Positions 50,208 to 59,819 of a DNA stretch of 64,000 nt are shown piece after piece. The position numbers and the translations under genes are program-made. How positions within the stretch are numbered: the first letter of the stretch is position 1; each line of letters starts with the position of its first letter. Under the pieces are notes generated by a model. The model was not told the origin of the DNA. It made no database searches and saw nothing but the letters and a program-made list of their open reading frames with translations. The stretch covers positions 62,001-126,000 of the forward strand of contig NZ_JAIVLL010000002.1 in the NCBI RefSeq assembly GCF_020524625.1, given 5' to 3'. Source of the stretch: Brevundimonas poindexterae. GTDB taxonomy: Bacteria; Pseudomonadota; Alphaproteobacteria; Caulobacterales; Caulobacteraceae.

Positions 50208-51923
50208 TTGCAACCCATCCCCGCCCCGACCCGGACCGATCGCCGCCCGCGCGATCTGCCCGCCCTGACCGCCTCGCACGCGGCCTGGGCGGTAGGTACG
50301 GCGCTGGCCGCGCTGGCGCTCCGGGCGATCGAGCCGGGCCCGGGGCTGAGCGGCCCGGCCTTTTTCGGCATGCTGGCCATGGCGGTTCCCGGACTGGCCG
50401 GCCTGACCCTGCTGTGGCGCGATGGGGCGCGGGCGCGTCTGGCCACCCTCGGCATCTGGAGTCTGGCCTCGGCCATTACCGCCCTGTTGTCGGGGGGCGT
50501 GGGCGGCAGCCTGTCCGGCTATCTGCTGATGCCGGTCGCGGCCGGCCTGTTGCTGGGCGCGGGACACCGCGGCGGCCTGCGTCTGGCCTTGCTGGGCACG
50601 GCCGCCTCGGGGCTGACGGCCCTGATCGGCATGGCCGCCGCCCTGATGGGGGACGCCGGCGTCGCCCTGCCCTTCACCGCTGCCTTCACGGCGCTGTCGG
50701 CCGCAGGCGCCATGGCGGTCGCCCTGAAGCTGGCATGGGAACGGCGCGAGGAGGCTCTGGTCGAGGCGCAGGCCGCGGTTGACCGGGTCGAGGCCGTCCT
50801 GTCGTCCCAGCCGGGCCTGACGCTGATCCTCGACCCCAACGCCCGCATCCTCGCGGCCTATGGAGTGCCGCCGATCTCCCTGCCCGTCGCGCCCCTGCTG
50901 GCGGACGGGCTGATCGCCGCCATCCACGCGCCCGATCGCCAGAGCCTGACCACCGCCCTTCAGTCGGCCGCCAACGGGGGCGAGGTTCAAGTCCGGCTGA
51001 CACCCCGCACCGCGCTGGACCGCCGGGTCGCCCTGCTGGTTCGCCGGATGGACAGCCCCGACGGCGAGCCACGCCTGATCGCCCAGGCCTTTGACGCGAC
51101 CGAGGCCCATGTGCGCGAGGTCGCCCTCGACACCGCCCGGGCCGAGGCCGAGGCGACCAGCCGGTCCAAGTCGCGCTTCCTTGCCACCATGAGCCATGAG
51201 CTGCGCACGCCGCTGAACGCCGTGCTCGGGTTCGCCGACATCATGCGCCAGAAGCTGTTCGGGCCCCTGCCGGATCGCTACGCCGACTATGCCGAGTCGA
51301 TCCATTCGGCGGGCGGGCACCTGCTGGACCTGATCAATGACGTCCTCGACGTCTCCAAGATCGAGGCCGAGCGCTATCAGCTCAGCCTTGAGCGGTTCGA
51401 CGCGCGCGAAGTGCTGTCGGACGCCATGGCCCTGGTGCGACCTCAGGCGGACGAGGGTGCCGTGCACCTGTCGGCCGTGCTGCCTGCCGTGCCCCTGCCG
51501 GTCGATGCGGACCGCCGCGCGCTCAAGCAGATCGCGCTGAACCTGCTGTCGAATGCGGTGAAGTTCACGCCGGCCGAAGGCTCGGTGACCGTGACCGTCG
51601 AGGGCGTAGGCCCCTATCTGGAGCTGATCGTGGCCGACACCGGCACCGGTATCGCACCCGAGGACCTGAAGCGTCTGGGCCGCCCGTTCGAGCAGGCCGG
51701 CGGCGGCGAGCAGCGCGCGCAAGGTACGGGTCTGGGCCTGTCGCTGGCGCGGGCGCTCAGCGAACTGCATGGCGGGCGTCTGTCGATCGAGAGCACCCTT
51801 GGCGAGGGCACGGCCGTCACCGTGCGCCTGCCGGTCCACCGGATCGGGGCGACCGAGGCCGAGCATGCGGGGGCCGAGATCATCGCCTTTGCGCCCGCGG
51901 CGTCGCAGACGCTGGACAGCTAG
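50208..51923 (+). CDS. divJ: Membrane sensor histidine kinase, DivJ/PleC family
   Basis: 571 residues as read from a TTG at 50208; a downstream GTG is possible. Five or six hydrophobic segments occupy residues 25-175, then a linker, and a kinase core with the phospho-His in FLATMSHELRTPLNAVLGFADIM (H330), followed by DRYADYAESIHSAGGHLLDLINDVLDVSKIEAERY, NLLSNAVKFTPAEGS and GTGLGL. This HisKA sequence is close to Caulobacter DivJ and PleC; the multi-span N terminus, absence of a receiver and length (DivJ 597) favour DivJ. In Caulobacter DivJ phosphorylates DivK at the stalked pole and so lowers CtrA activity. Confidence 0.75.
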   Translation: MQPIPAPTRTDRRPRDLPALTASHAAWAVGTALAALALRAIEPGPGLSGPAFFGMLAMAVPGLAGLTLLWRDGARARLATLGIWSLASAITALLSGGVGGSLSGYLLMPVAAGLLLGAGHRGGLRLALLGTAASGLTALIGMAAALMGDAGVALPFTAAFTALSAAGAMAVALKLAWERREEALVEAQAAVDRVEAVLSSQPGLTLILDPNARILAAYGVPPISLPVAPLLADGLIAAIHAPDRQSLTTALQSAANGGEVQVRLTPRTALDRRVALLVRRMDSPDGEPRLIAQAFDATEAHVREVALDTARAEAEATSRSKSRFLATMSHELRTPLNAVLGFADIMRQKLFGPLPDRYADYAESIHSAGGHLLDLINDVLDVSKIEAERYQLSLERFDAREVLSDAMALVRPQADEGAVHLSAVLPAVPLPVDADRRALKQIALNLLSNAVKFTPAEGSVTVTVEGVGPYLELIVADTGTGIAPEDLKRLGRPFEQAGGGEQRAQGTGLGLSLARALSELHGGRLSIESTLGEGTAVTVRLPVHRIGATEAEHAGAEIIAFAPAASQTLDS

Positions 51924-52780
51924 AGCGGCCCCATCTCCAGGAAGGCGCGCCCGGCGGCGATGTCGCCGACCTCGAACGGAACGCGGGCGACGCTGCCGTC
52001 ACGGAACAGGAATTCGACCCAGAAGCTCTCGCGCGGGTCCAGGGCTTCCAGCTCAAGACCCAGCCGCGCCGGGAACAGCCAGGCTTCTCCCGCCTTGCGG
52101 TCGGGTGCCAGCAGCATGCGGGACGCCGGCGCCTGCGACATGGCCATAACCGCCCGGCGGGAGGGCGTGGGCGGCAAGGCGCCAGCCTGACCCAGCCAGG
52201 GGCGCGCCAGCACGCCGGTGTCGCGCATCACGACCCGCGCGGCATAGGGGCGCGACCGTCCGACAAAGGACACCACCGCCTTCATCGGCATGCCGGTACC
52301 GGTCTGGCCGAAGGTGACGGGCGAGGCCCCGATCCGCGAAGCCTGGCTCAGCGCCCAGGTCTCCTGCGAATAGGCGCGCCGGTCGGCCAGCCAGGGCTGT
52401 TCCAGCCCCGGGAAGGTCAGGGCCGGCATGCGCCGCCAGCCGTCAAAGGCCATTTCAACCCGGTCGGCCACCATGGTCAGTTCGGGGTCGTCGCAGGCAA
52501 CGTTTGCGGCGCGGGCCTCGGCGCGACGGGCTGTGGCCGTGACCTGGGAGGGATCCTCTCCGGCGCGCAGCGCGGCACTTCGGGCCTGACGCGTCGATAC
52601 GGTCAGGGCCGCGCCCAGCTCATCGCTGAACAGACCGCACCGCTCGTGGGCTGCGAGCACGAAGCTGCGCTCGTAATAGGGCACGGTCCCCCCGGCCAGG
52701 GCGGGCCCGGCGGCGGTCAGCAGGGCACCGGCCACAGCCAGGGCTGTGCTCAGGCGACCAGTCTTTCCTTCCCTCGACAT
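51920..52780 (-). CDS. Unidentified exported protein
   Basis: 286 residues with a signal peptide (LSTALAVAGALLTAAGPALAGG). The mature part has two Cys (HERCGLF, NVACDDPEL), a helical first half and strands at the end (LDPRESFWVEFLFRDGSVARVPFEVGDIAAGRAFLEMG). No family recognised. Its 3' end overlaps the stop of the DivJ-like gene by four bases, on the opposite strand. Confidence 0.75.
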   Translation of the reverse strand: MSREGKTGRLSTALAVAGALLTAAGPALAGGTVPYYERSFVLAAHERCGLFSDELGAALTVSTRQARSAALRAGEDPSQVTATARRAEARAANVACDDPELTMVADRVEMAFDGWRRMPALTFPGLEQPWLADRRAYSQETWALSQASRIGASPVTFGQTGTGMPMKAVVSFVGRSRPYAARVVMRDTGVLARPWLGQAGALPPTPSRRAVMAMSQAPASRMLLAPDRKAGEAWLFPARLGLELEALDPRESFWVEFLFRDGSVARVPFEVGDIAAGRAFLEMGPL

Positions 52781-52836
52781 GATGCACAGCCTAAGGACCA
52801 GACCTTCCCGCCGCGTTTCAAAGCAGGGTTATCGAA

Positions 52837-53163
52837 TTGCTTCTCGCCACCGATGTCTGGGTCGGAGCCCTGATCCGCCGGGCCCAGCTGGGTGGCGCCT
52901 TCGCCACCGTTGCGCGCAAGGGCGACGAGCGCGCGGGGGCGGTGCTGGTCAAGGTCTATGAAAGCGCCACCCGCACGGCCCGCCTCTATTCCGAGGCCAC
53001 CGGCCCGGAGGGCGATCGCCTGTGGATGCAGCCGCTCGACACCCAGGTCGAGAGCGAAATCGACGCCTATATCGAACGACAGGCGCGCTTCGACAGCGAC
53101 CTCTGGGTGGTCGAGATCGAGGATCGCGACGGCCGCCACTTCCTGACCGAAAAGGTCGCCTGA
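52837..53163 (+). CDS. DUF1491 family protein
   Basis: 108 residues starting at a TTG with AGCAGGG upstream. WVGALIRRAQLGGAFATVARKGDERAGAVLVKV and the ending DSDLWVVEIEDRDGRHFLTEKV are the DUF1491 signature, a small soluble alphaproteobacterial family of unknown function. Divergent from the exported protein before it. Confidence 0.88.
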   Translation: MLLATDVWVGALIRRAQLGGAFATVARKGDERAGAVLVKVYESATRTARLYSEATGPEGDRLWMQPLDTQVESEIDAYIERQARFDSDLWVVEIEDRDGRHFLTEKVA

Positions 53164-53250
53164 CCGCGTTCGTCTGGTCGTAAATGCTTAACCGCGTTCG
53201 GGAACGGAACCTCAAACGCTGGTCGCTAGGGTGCACTCAACGGGGCGATC

Positions 53251-53658
53251 ATGACCCTGGTGATGGTGGGTGTGCCTATGCTGTTTCTTCTGAACGACGT
53301 GGTTTTCGATCTGGACGAGGCCTGCCCGGTCACGCCCGCCGATGCGCGCCGTTTCGAGAAGCTGGGCTTTGACTATCTGCTGGAACTGGGCTGCGAACTG
53401 TTCGCCGAAGACCCGCTTCTGCATCGCAACGATCCGTCGCGGGCGCGCCGTCTGGCCTGGCTGATCCATGACCGGGGTCCGGACATCAACGCCGCCCTGT
53501 TCGCCGCCCCCGAGGCCGGCTGCGACCCGGCGCTGGTCGAGCCGCAGTTCTGCGCCCTGCCCGGCGAGGTTCTGGCCCAGCTCAAGGCCAAATGCGGCAA
53601 GGGCCGTGCCGACACCGTGGCCGTCGACCGCGCTGTCTGGGGCCGAATGGCGGCCTGA
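53251..53658 (+). CDS. Small unidentified protein
   Basis: 135 residues. It starts MVGVPMLFLLNDVVFDLDEACPVTP, with either the ATG at 53251 or the one at 53278 (GGTGGGTG upstream) possible. It has four Cys (EACP, LGCEL, EAGCDP, KAKCGK), spread out, and a predicted helical fold. No signal peptide or TM. I do not recognise the family. It is followed by the zinc-peptidase gene on the same strand. Confidence 0.7.
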   Translation: MTLVMVGVPMLFLLNDVVFDLDEACPVTPADARRFEKLGFDYLLELGCELFAEDPLLHRNDPSRARRLAWLIHDRGPDINAALFAAPEAGCDPALVEPQFCALPGEVLAQLKAKCGKGRADTVAVDRAVWGRMAA

Positions 53659-53734
53659 CGGCCTACACCTGCGCTTGCCTGACCCGGTCCCTGCCCGCTA
53701 GCGTGGCATGATCCGTTCGGGGGAGCGCCGCTTC

Positions 53735-55252
53735 ATGACCTTTTTCAATCGCCTGGGCCTGGCCCTGTTCGCCGCCCTGCTGCTGGCCGTCAGCGCCGGA
53801 GCGGCACCGGCGCGGGCCGACTGGCTCAAGGCCGAGAGCCCGAACTTCATCATCTATTCGGACGGGGGCGAGCGCCCCTTGCGCGAATACGCCATGAAGC
53901 TCGAGGTCTATGATCGCTTCCTGCGCATGCGGTTCGGGGTGCCGCTGGACCGACCCGTGGCCCGCAAACTGCCCATCTATCTGGTGCGCCGTCAGCGTGA
54001 CCTTGAGCAGGTGCGTCCCGGCCTGGGGAATACGATCGCCGGCTTCTACTACCCGGGCGAGGAAGACATCTTTGCCGTGGCGGTGCGGGGCGACGGGGAA
54101 TTCACCCTGCTGCACGAATACGCGCACCACTTCTTCTTCCAGCATTTCTCGACCTACTACCCCGGCTGGCTGGTCGAAGGTCTGGCCGAATACGTCATGA
54201 CCGCCCGCATCTGGCCCGACCGCATACAGGTCGGCGCCCATAGCGAAAACCGCGCTTCGTGGCTGATGAACGGCTCCTGGCTGCCACTGGAGGAGTTGCT
54301 GACCAATCGCTTCGGCGAGATTGAACACGGTCCGCATCGGCTGACCTACTATCCGGTGGCCTGGCTGCTGACCCACTGGTTCATGAGCTCGCCCGACCGG
54401 GTCGTTCAGCTGGAGGCCTACCTCGGCATGATCCGCCAGGGCGTGGACCCCGTCACCGCCATGCAGCAGGCCACCGGCCTCTCGCTGGGCCAGCTTCGCG
54501 ACACGCTGCGTAGCCATATGTATGGCCGGATCGAGCTGAACACCTACGACATCGACATGCCCGATCTTGAGATCGAGATCACCCGCCTGCCGGCCTCGGC
54601 CGACGATCTTCTGCTGCTGGGCCAGCGGCTGAAGATGCCAATGTCGGAGGAGAACCGCGAGGTCGCCCTGCAGGAGGCCCGGCGTCTGGACGGCCGCTAT
54701 CCCGACGATCCGCTGGCCCTGCTGGTGCTGGGCCATGCGGAACTGCACATCGGCGACCGGGCTGCAGGCGAGGCCGCCTTCACCCGCCTGCTGGAAAGGG
54801 ACCCCGAGAACGTCGAGGCCCTGCAATTCATGGCCATGGCCCGTTTCGCGGACGCCGAGGACACGCCCGACGACCGCCCCATGCTGATGAACCTTGCGCG
54901 CGGCTATCTGGCGACTGCCTACCGAGTCGATCCGGACAACTATCTGACCCTGTTGCTGATTGCCCGGTCGCGGAGCGGGGCGCCGGGCTATCCAAACGCC
55001 AATGACCTTGCGACCTGGGAGATGGCCTTCATCGCCGCGCCCCAGCTGTCCGACATTCGACTGGGTGCCGGTCACGCCTTCCTCGCCGCCGGGGACAAGG
55101 CAACCGCCATTGCCCTGCTCGAGCCCCTCGCCAATGCCCCGCACGGGGGCGACGGCGCCGAGGCCGCGCAAAAGCTGATCGACGAGGCCAATGGCGTGGT
55201 TCGCGCAGAGGAAGAGGAAGGCGATCCGGAGGCCGAGGCCGCGGCAGAATGA
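53735..55252 (+). CDS. Exported gluzincin-like zinc peptidase with TPR tail
   Basis: 505 residues from the ATG at 53735 with GGGGGAG nine bases upstream. A signal peptide (LGLALFAALLLAVSAGAAPARAD) is followed by a DUF1570-like domain with the zinc motif HEYAH (127-131) and the third ligand Glu in WLVEGLAEY (E148). From about residue 270 the sequence becomes TPR-like helical pairs (PLALLVLGHAELHIGDRAAGEAAFTRLLERDPENVEAL). It is a predicted periplasmic peptidase; substrate unknown. Confidence 0.85.
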   Translation: MTFFNRLGLALFAALLLAVSAGAAPARADWLKAESPNFIIYSDGGERPLREYAMKLEVYDRFLRMRFGVPLDRPVARKLPIYLVRRQRDLEQVRPGLGNTIAGFYYPGEEDIFAVAVRGDGEFTLLHEYAHHFFFQHFSTYYPGWLVEGLAEYVMTARIWPDRIQVGAHSENRASWLMNGSWLPLEELLTNRFGEIEHGPHRLTYYPVAWLLTHWFMSSPDRVVQLEAYLGMIRQGVDPVTAMQQATGLSLGQLRDTLRSHMYGRIELNTYDIDMPDLEIEITRLPASADDLLLLGQRLKMPMSEENREVALQEARRLDGRYPDDPLALLVLGHAELHIGDRAAGEAAFTRLLERDPENVEALQFMAMARFADAEDTPDDRPMLMNLARGYLATAYRVDPDNYLTLLLIARSRSGAPGYPNANDLATWEMAFIAAPQLSDIRLGAGHAFLAAGDKATAIALLEPLANAPHGGDGAEAAQKLIDEANGVVRAEEEEGDPEAEAAAE

Positions 55253-55296
55253 TCCCGGCGTGACTTCACGGGCGGGACACGCTAACCCCCCGCGCC

Positions 55297-56940
55297 ATGT
55301 CGCAAGCCTCCCTCGCCCAGGAAGCGTCCCGCCGCCGGACCTTCGCCATCATCGCCCACCCCGATGCGGGCAAGACCACCCTGACCGAGCATATCCTGCT
55401 GGCGGGTGGGGCCATTCGTGCGGCCGGCGCCGTGCGGGCGCGCGGCGAAAACCGCCGGACCCGCTCGGACTGGATGAAGATCGAGAAGGAGCGCGGCATC
55501 TCGGTGTCGGCCTCGGTCATGACGTTCGAGCACGACGGCAAGCGGTTCAACCTGCTGGACACGCCGGGCCACGAGGACTTCTCGGAAGACACCTACCGCA
55601 CCCTGACCGCCGCCGACTGTGCCATCATGGTGCTGGACGCCGCCAAGGGCATCGAGCCGCAGACGCTGAAGCTGTTCGAGGTCTGCCGCCTGCGCGACAT
55701 TCCGATCATCACCTTCATCAACAAGCTGGACCGTGAGGCCCAGGACCCCATGGCCCTGCTGGACGAGATCGCCAGCCGGTTGCAGCTGGACCCCGCGCCC
55801 ATCTGGTGGCCGGCCGAGAGCGGCAACCGCTTGCGCGGCATGGTCGAGGTCGCGACCGGCACCTTCCAGCCCTATGCGAGGAAGCCCGCCGGGTCGGCCG
55901 ATGAGCCGGACCACCCCGAGGCCCTGCCGCTGGATCAGGCCGACCGCTATTTCGAGGGCGTCGAGCACGCCGACCTGAACGACGCGCTGGAACTGGTGCG
56001 TGAGGGTTATCCGACCTTTGACGTGAACGCCTTCCTCGAGGGCCATATGACCCCCGTGCTGTGGGGCTCGGCGCTGCGCCACTTCGGTATCGAGGCCCTG
56101 CTCAAGGCCATTGGCGACTGGGCGCCGTCGCCCAAGCCGCTCAAGGCCGAAAAGGCCGCCCCGCCCGAGACCCGCAACGCCCCGGCGCCGGAGGACATCA
56201 CCGTCCTCCCCGGTGACGACCAGGTGACCGGCTTCGTGTTCAAGGTCCAGGCCAATATGGACCCGAACCACCGCGACCGGATCGCCATGTTCCGCATGGC
56301 CTCGGGCAGCTTCAAGCGCGGCATGAAGCTGAAGGTGCAGAACACCGGCAAGTCGCTGTCGGTCAATGCGCCCATCATGTTCTTCGCCTCCGACCGGGAA
56401 CTGGCCGAGGAGGCCCACGCCGGCGACGTCATGGGCATTCCGAACCACGGCGTCCTGCGGGTCGGCGACAGCCTGTCAGAGAGCGGCATGGTCCGCTTCC
56501 AGGGCCTGCCCAACTTCGCCCCGGAAATCCTGCAGCGCGTGCGGGTCAAGGATCCGCTCAAGGCCAAGCACCTCAAGAAGGCGCTGGAGGGGCTGGCCGA
56601 GGAAGGCGTGACCCAGCTGTTTCGGCCTGAACTTGGCGCGGACTTCATCGTCGGCGCCGTCGGCCAACTGCAGTTCGAGGTGATGGCCGACCGTCTGGGC
56701 GAGGAATACGGCCTCGACGTGATTTTCGAGCCCAGCCCTTACGCCGAGGCCCGCTGGATCGCCCCGGCCGAGGGCGGGACAAAGGCCGACATCGAGGACT
56801 TCATGGGCAAGTACCGCCCCCAGATGGCCAGCGATATCGACGCCGACCCGGTCTTTCTGGCCAAGTCCAGCTGGGAAACCGGCTATGTCGGCGAGCGCTT
56901 CCCCAAGGTCCGCTTCCTGAAGACCAAGGAACGGGGCTAG
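55297..56940 (+). CDS. prfC: Peptide chain release factor 3
   Basis: 547 residues. Translational GTPase: P loop AHPDAGKTTLTE, switch I GISVSASVMTFEH, DTPGHEDF, and FINKLDREAQDP, then domains II and III with VQNTGKSLSVNAPIMFFASDRELAEEAHAGDVMGIPNHG, the RF3 signature. It removes release factors 1 and 2 from the ribosome after termination. Its TAG stop is shared with the opposite-strand gene (CTAG at 56937-56940). Confidence 0.97.
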   Translation: MSQASLAQEASRRRTFAIIAHPDAGKTTLTEHILLAGGAIRAAGAVRARGENRRTRSDWMKIEKERGISVSASVMTFEHDGKRFNLLDTPGHEDFSEDTYRTLTAADCAIMVLDAAKGIEPQTLKLFEVCRLRDIPIITFINKLDREAQDPMALLDEIASRLQLDPAPIWWPAESGNRLRGMVEVATGTFQPYARKPAGSADEPDHPEALPLDQADRYFEGVEHADLNDALELVREGYPTFDVNAFLEGHMTPVLWGSALRHFGIEALLKAIGDWAPSPKPLKAEKAAPPETRNAPAPEDITVLPGDDQVTGFVFKVQANMDPNHRDRIAMFRMASGSFKRGMKLKVQNTGKSLSVNAPIMFFASDRELAEEAHAGDVMGIPNHGVLRVGDSLSESGMVRFQGLPNFAPEILQRVRVKDPLKAKHLKKALEGLAEEGVTQLFRPELGADFIVGAVGQLQFEVMADRLGEEYGLDVIFEPSPYAEARWIAPAEGGTKADIEDFMGKYRPQMASDIDADPVFLAKSSWETGYVGERFPKVRFLKTKERG

Positions 56941-58346
56941 GGCTCCTGCTGGCTTCCCGCCTCGAACCATCGGAAGGCCTGATCCACGCCGAAGGTCCGG
57001 GGCCCGGTCAGGTTGAGACCCGTCGGGATGTCGGCCACGCGGACCTGTCCCTCCGGTGATACCAGGACCGGCATCAATACGCTGCCCACGGCATATGCCG
57101 GCTCCGGCTCCAGGTACATGGCGCGGTACTCCGGCTGCAGGGTATCAAGCCAACCCGGATAGGTCTGGTCGAACCAGCCGGAATCCATGGAGCCGGTCAC
57201 CGGGAAGCGGGTCCGGTAGATCAGGATGGTCGCACCGACCGGGCAAGCCTCGCCCTTGAGTTCGTAGAAATCGGGCAGATCGTTGAAGGCGAAAGTCGTC
57301 GAACCGGGAGGGCCATACTGGTAGTAGGGCCCGGCGTCCCCTGCCGCTTCGACAGCGGCATTATAGGCCTCACCTGCGGCGTTCCGGGCGTCATTCGCCT
57401 CCACCTCTTCAGGGGGGACCTCCGGGTCCACAGCGAGGTCTGATGCAGAAGTGGCATCGTGTCCAACACCGGAGTCACCCTCGTAACTGAACTGTCCCTC
57501 GAAGATGAACCCGGGGTCCCCCCGCAGCACAGTGACCTGTGCCCCTTGCGAAAATCCTCGCACGTCGGGAGCGGTACATTCGTCAATCCGGGCCATGATC
57601 AGGCCTTGAAGAGTGGCAAGGAAGTCCTCCACCGGCAGCGTCCGGCGGATATCGAAGGCGGGGTCTTCCCGTCGGGCTCGCAGACGCGCAAGAAGTTCAT
57701 CGTCTGCAAAGGCCGGTTCCATGGCCATTACGCCGCCTTTGGCATCGCGAAAAACGATATAGGGCAACGCCGGGTGAAACGTGGGCTGGCCGCCGCAGCT
57801 GTCGGTACCATCGTGGATATAGAAGGACGCCGGATTGTCCCAGAAGCCCATGCCTCGGTGGCCGCCGGAGGCCACTCCCTGAAGGTAAAACCGGATCCGG
57901 ATTTCATCCGATAGCGAAAGCAGGGAGACATCGCTGAACCGCTGCCAGCGTTCAGGGTAGTGGTAGTCGTTGACCTCTGAGTACCCGGCGGGATGGCGCA
58001 TGATCAGGGGAAATGTGCGCTCGGATCGCCCTTTCAGATGCTCCTCCACAAGGGCAGTGAATTCGGTCTGGTTCTCCCGGTCCGGACCGACGCAGCCCTC
58101 AATGGCGCCCCAGGCCACCTCGGCCTGGTCAAACCCCAGGACTGCGTAGTCGGGCTCTCTCGCGCAGTCGGGCCGGCCCGACACGTCAACCCGAACCCAG
58201 TCGATCGTGGCCGCCGTGTCGACAAGGTCCACAATGGAGGGTCGGAGCATCTCCTCATAGACATTCCAGTCGGCCAAGGTGCAGGCCGCCGCCGGACTTG
58301 CAAAGGCACTGAGGGCAGCGCCGGTAGCCAAAATCCAGGACTTCAT
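56937..58346 (-). CDS. Unidentified exported protein
   Basis: 469 residues from the ATG at 58346. A signal peptide (MKSWILATGAALSAFASPAAAC) may carry a lipobox-like end (PAAAC), although context is weak. The mature part is rich in Asp, Pro and Tyr and has several Cys; SEVNDYHYPERWQRFSDVSLLSLSDEIRIRFYLQG is a strand-rich stretch. No family recognised. The base composition is a little lower in GC than most of the window. Convergent with prfC. Confidence 0.72.
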   Translation of the reverse strand: MKSWILATGAALSAFASPAAACTLADWNVYEEMLRPSIVDLVDTAATIDWVRVDVSGRPDCAREPDYAVLGFDQAEVAWGAIEGCVGPDRENQTEFTALVEEHLKGRSERTFPLIMRHPAGYSEVNDYHYPERWQRFSDVSLLSLSDEIRIRFYLQGVASGGHRGMGFWDNPASFYIHDGTDSCGGQPTFHPALPYIVFRDAKGGVMAMEPAFADDELLARLRARREDPAFDIRRTLPVEDFLATLQGLIMARIDECTAPDVRGFSQGAQVTVLRGDPGFIFEGQFSYEGDSGVGHDATSASDLAVDPEVPPEEVEANDARNAAGEAYNAAVEAAGDAGPYYQYGPPGSTTFAFNDLPDFYELKGEACPVGATILIYRTRFPVTGSMDSGWFDQTYPGWLDTLQPEYRAMYLEPEPAYAVGSVLMPVLVSPEGQVRVADIPTGLNLTGPRTFGVDQAFRWFEAGSQQEP

Positions 58347-58483
58347 CGAGAGAGACTCCTGCGCATCGACAGGACAGCATCCTGCCCGCCTATGCACGTG
58401 TGCGAAAGCCACCTCTCCAGTCGCAGAGGCGAGAGAGCTGCACCCGCAGCGCATCCTCTTGCATCAAGGGGCGTCACGAACCC

Positions 58484-59068
58484 CTAGCGCGGGCGGATGT
58501 GGAGGGCGTCGGTGAAGAGTTGGCAGCCTGCGGCGACCGCGGTTGCCGCGAGGGCCATCAGCCAGAAAAACAGCGGGTCGCGAAGCGCATCGTCGCAGCC
58601 AAGGGCAACCCCCCGGTGATTTTCCGGCAGGGCGAACGCAAGGATCGCCAGGACCAGGAAGACGACAAAGGTGTAGGCCGGGCGCCTGCCGATCCCCACC
58701 CTGGTGGGGACTCCAGCGGCGCCCGCGCGCCATATCCTGATGAGGTAGTAGATGGCGCCTCCCGTCACGGAGAGGGCCGCCACGCTCCTCGAAATCATCA
58801 TACCGGCCTGCTGGCCGTCCGGTACGCAGCTGGCCATAGATCCCGGATACAGCGCAGCCATGCCGGGCCAGACCCAGGACGGGGCCGCGGCCAGCTGCGC
58901 GATGATTGACACCGCGAACACGGCTCCCACGACGCAGAGGAACCCGGTCCACTGACCATCCGGACGATAGGTCTGGCGAAGCGCGCGCCCCCTGTTGAAG
59001 ACCTCTCTGTCGAACATTTCTGGGCCGCCGCCGGGTGACAAAGCTGGGAGCCCGACACTCGCAGTCAT
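58484..59068 (-). CDS. Unidentified membrane protein
   Basis: 194 residues with four hydrophobic segments (WTGFLCVVGAVFAVSIIAQLAA, SVAALSVTGGAIYYLI, PAYTFVVFLVLAILAFALP, PLFFWLMALAATAVAAGCQLF). Soluble N terminus of about 40 residues. Same direction as the previous exported protein, 137 bases upstream of it. Family not recognised. Confidence 0.7.
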   Translation of the reverse strand: MTASVGLPALSPGGGPEMFDREVFNRGRALRQTYRPDGQWTGFLCVVGAVFAVSIIAQLAAAPSWVWPGMAALYPGSMASCVPDGQQAGMMISRSVAALSVTGGAIYYLIRIWRAGAAGVPTRVGIGRRPAYTFVVFLVLAILAFALPENHRGVALGCDDALRDPLFFWLMALAATAVAAGCQLFTDALHIRPR

Positions 59069-59123
59069 CCGTTCACGGGATGCGTGTTTTCTGGGTTAAT
59101 CGAGCGTTCCGGTGAACGAGCGG

Positions 59124-59140
59124 GGCTGACGTCGTCAGCC
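59124..59140. promoter_or_regulatory. Inverted repeat upstream of the YbjN-like gene
   Basis: GGCTGACG, T, CGTCAGCC: perfect 8-base arms around one base, 64 bases before the start at 59205. The form is that of a dimeric regulator's operator. No candidate regulator is next to it. Confidence 0.45.
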
Positions 59141-59204
59141 TTCGTCATCTGGTCACCGCCGCCGTCCTCGGTTTAGGATCGCTTCGAACAACGGAGGGAT
59201 CATC

Positions 59205-59714
59205 ATGCGTTTCGTCATCGCGGTCGTGCTGGCCACCCTGGGCCTGGGACTGGCCTTGCCCGCAGAGGCCCAGAGCCGGCGCGGCACTGAACAGGTCTAT
59301 TACGCCCTGACGGCCGCGGACGTGCAGACCCTGCTGGACGGCCAGGACTATGAGCAGGTCAAGCAGACCGAGCCGGGCGTCTTCACCATCACGGTCAGCG
59401 ACGGATTCCTGATGACCGTCGAACAGCGGGTCTGCGAGACGGAGTCCATGCCAGACGGCTGCCTCGGCCTCGCGATGACCGCCAGCTGGAGCTACTCGCC
59501 CGAGCAACGCCCGACGCTGGAGACGCTCGCCAACACCTTCAACCGGGAATACAGCATCGCCAAGGTGGTGCTGTACGACAACGGCATCGCCATCGAGCGC
59601 TACGTCATCACGGACGGCGGCGTGACCCGCGCCCACATCGAACGCGAGCTATCCGAGTTCCTGGCGATCAGCGACGTTCTGATTGATCGGATGATCGAAG
59701 AACTCGGCCTCTGA
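59205..59714 (+). CDS. Exported YbjN-like protein
   Basis: 169 residues with a signal peptide (RFVIAVVLATLGLGLALPAEAQ) and GGAGGG upstream. The mature part YYALTAADVQTLLDGQDYEQVKQTEPGVFTITVSDGFLMTVEQRVC, then NTFNREYSIAKVVLYDNGIAIERYVITDGGVTRAHIERELSEFL is the YbjN fold (a beta-strand layer and two helices), here with export. YbjN proteins are thought to aid sensing or stability; role unknown. Confidence 0.85.
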   Translation: MRFVIAVVLATLGLGLALPAEAQSRRGTEQVYYALTAADVQTLLDGQDYEQVKQTEPGVFTITVSDGFLMTVEQRVCETESMPDGCLGLAMTASWSYSPEQRPTLETLANTFNREYSIAKVVLYDNGIAIERYVITDGGVTRAHIERELSEFLAISDVLIDRMIEELGL

Positions 59715-59819
59715 TTTCCTGTCCGGACGCAGCGAACCGCCGCCGCGGCCCCGCGTTTGCTTTGACAGGGTCTACGGCGGGCACTGCGTCCCGCGTCGGG
59801 ACGATTTGGAGCGTGGCCC

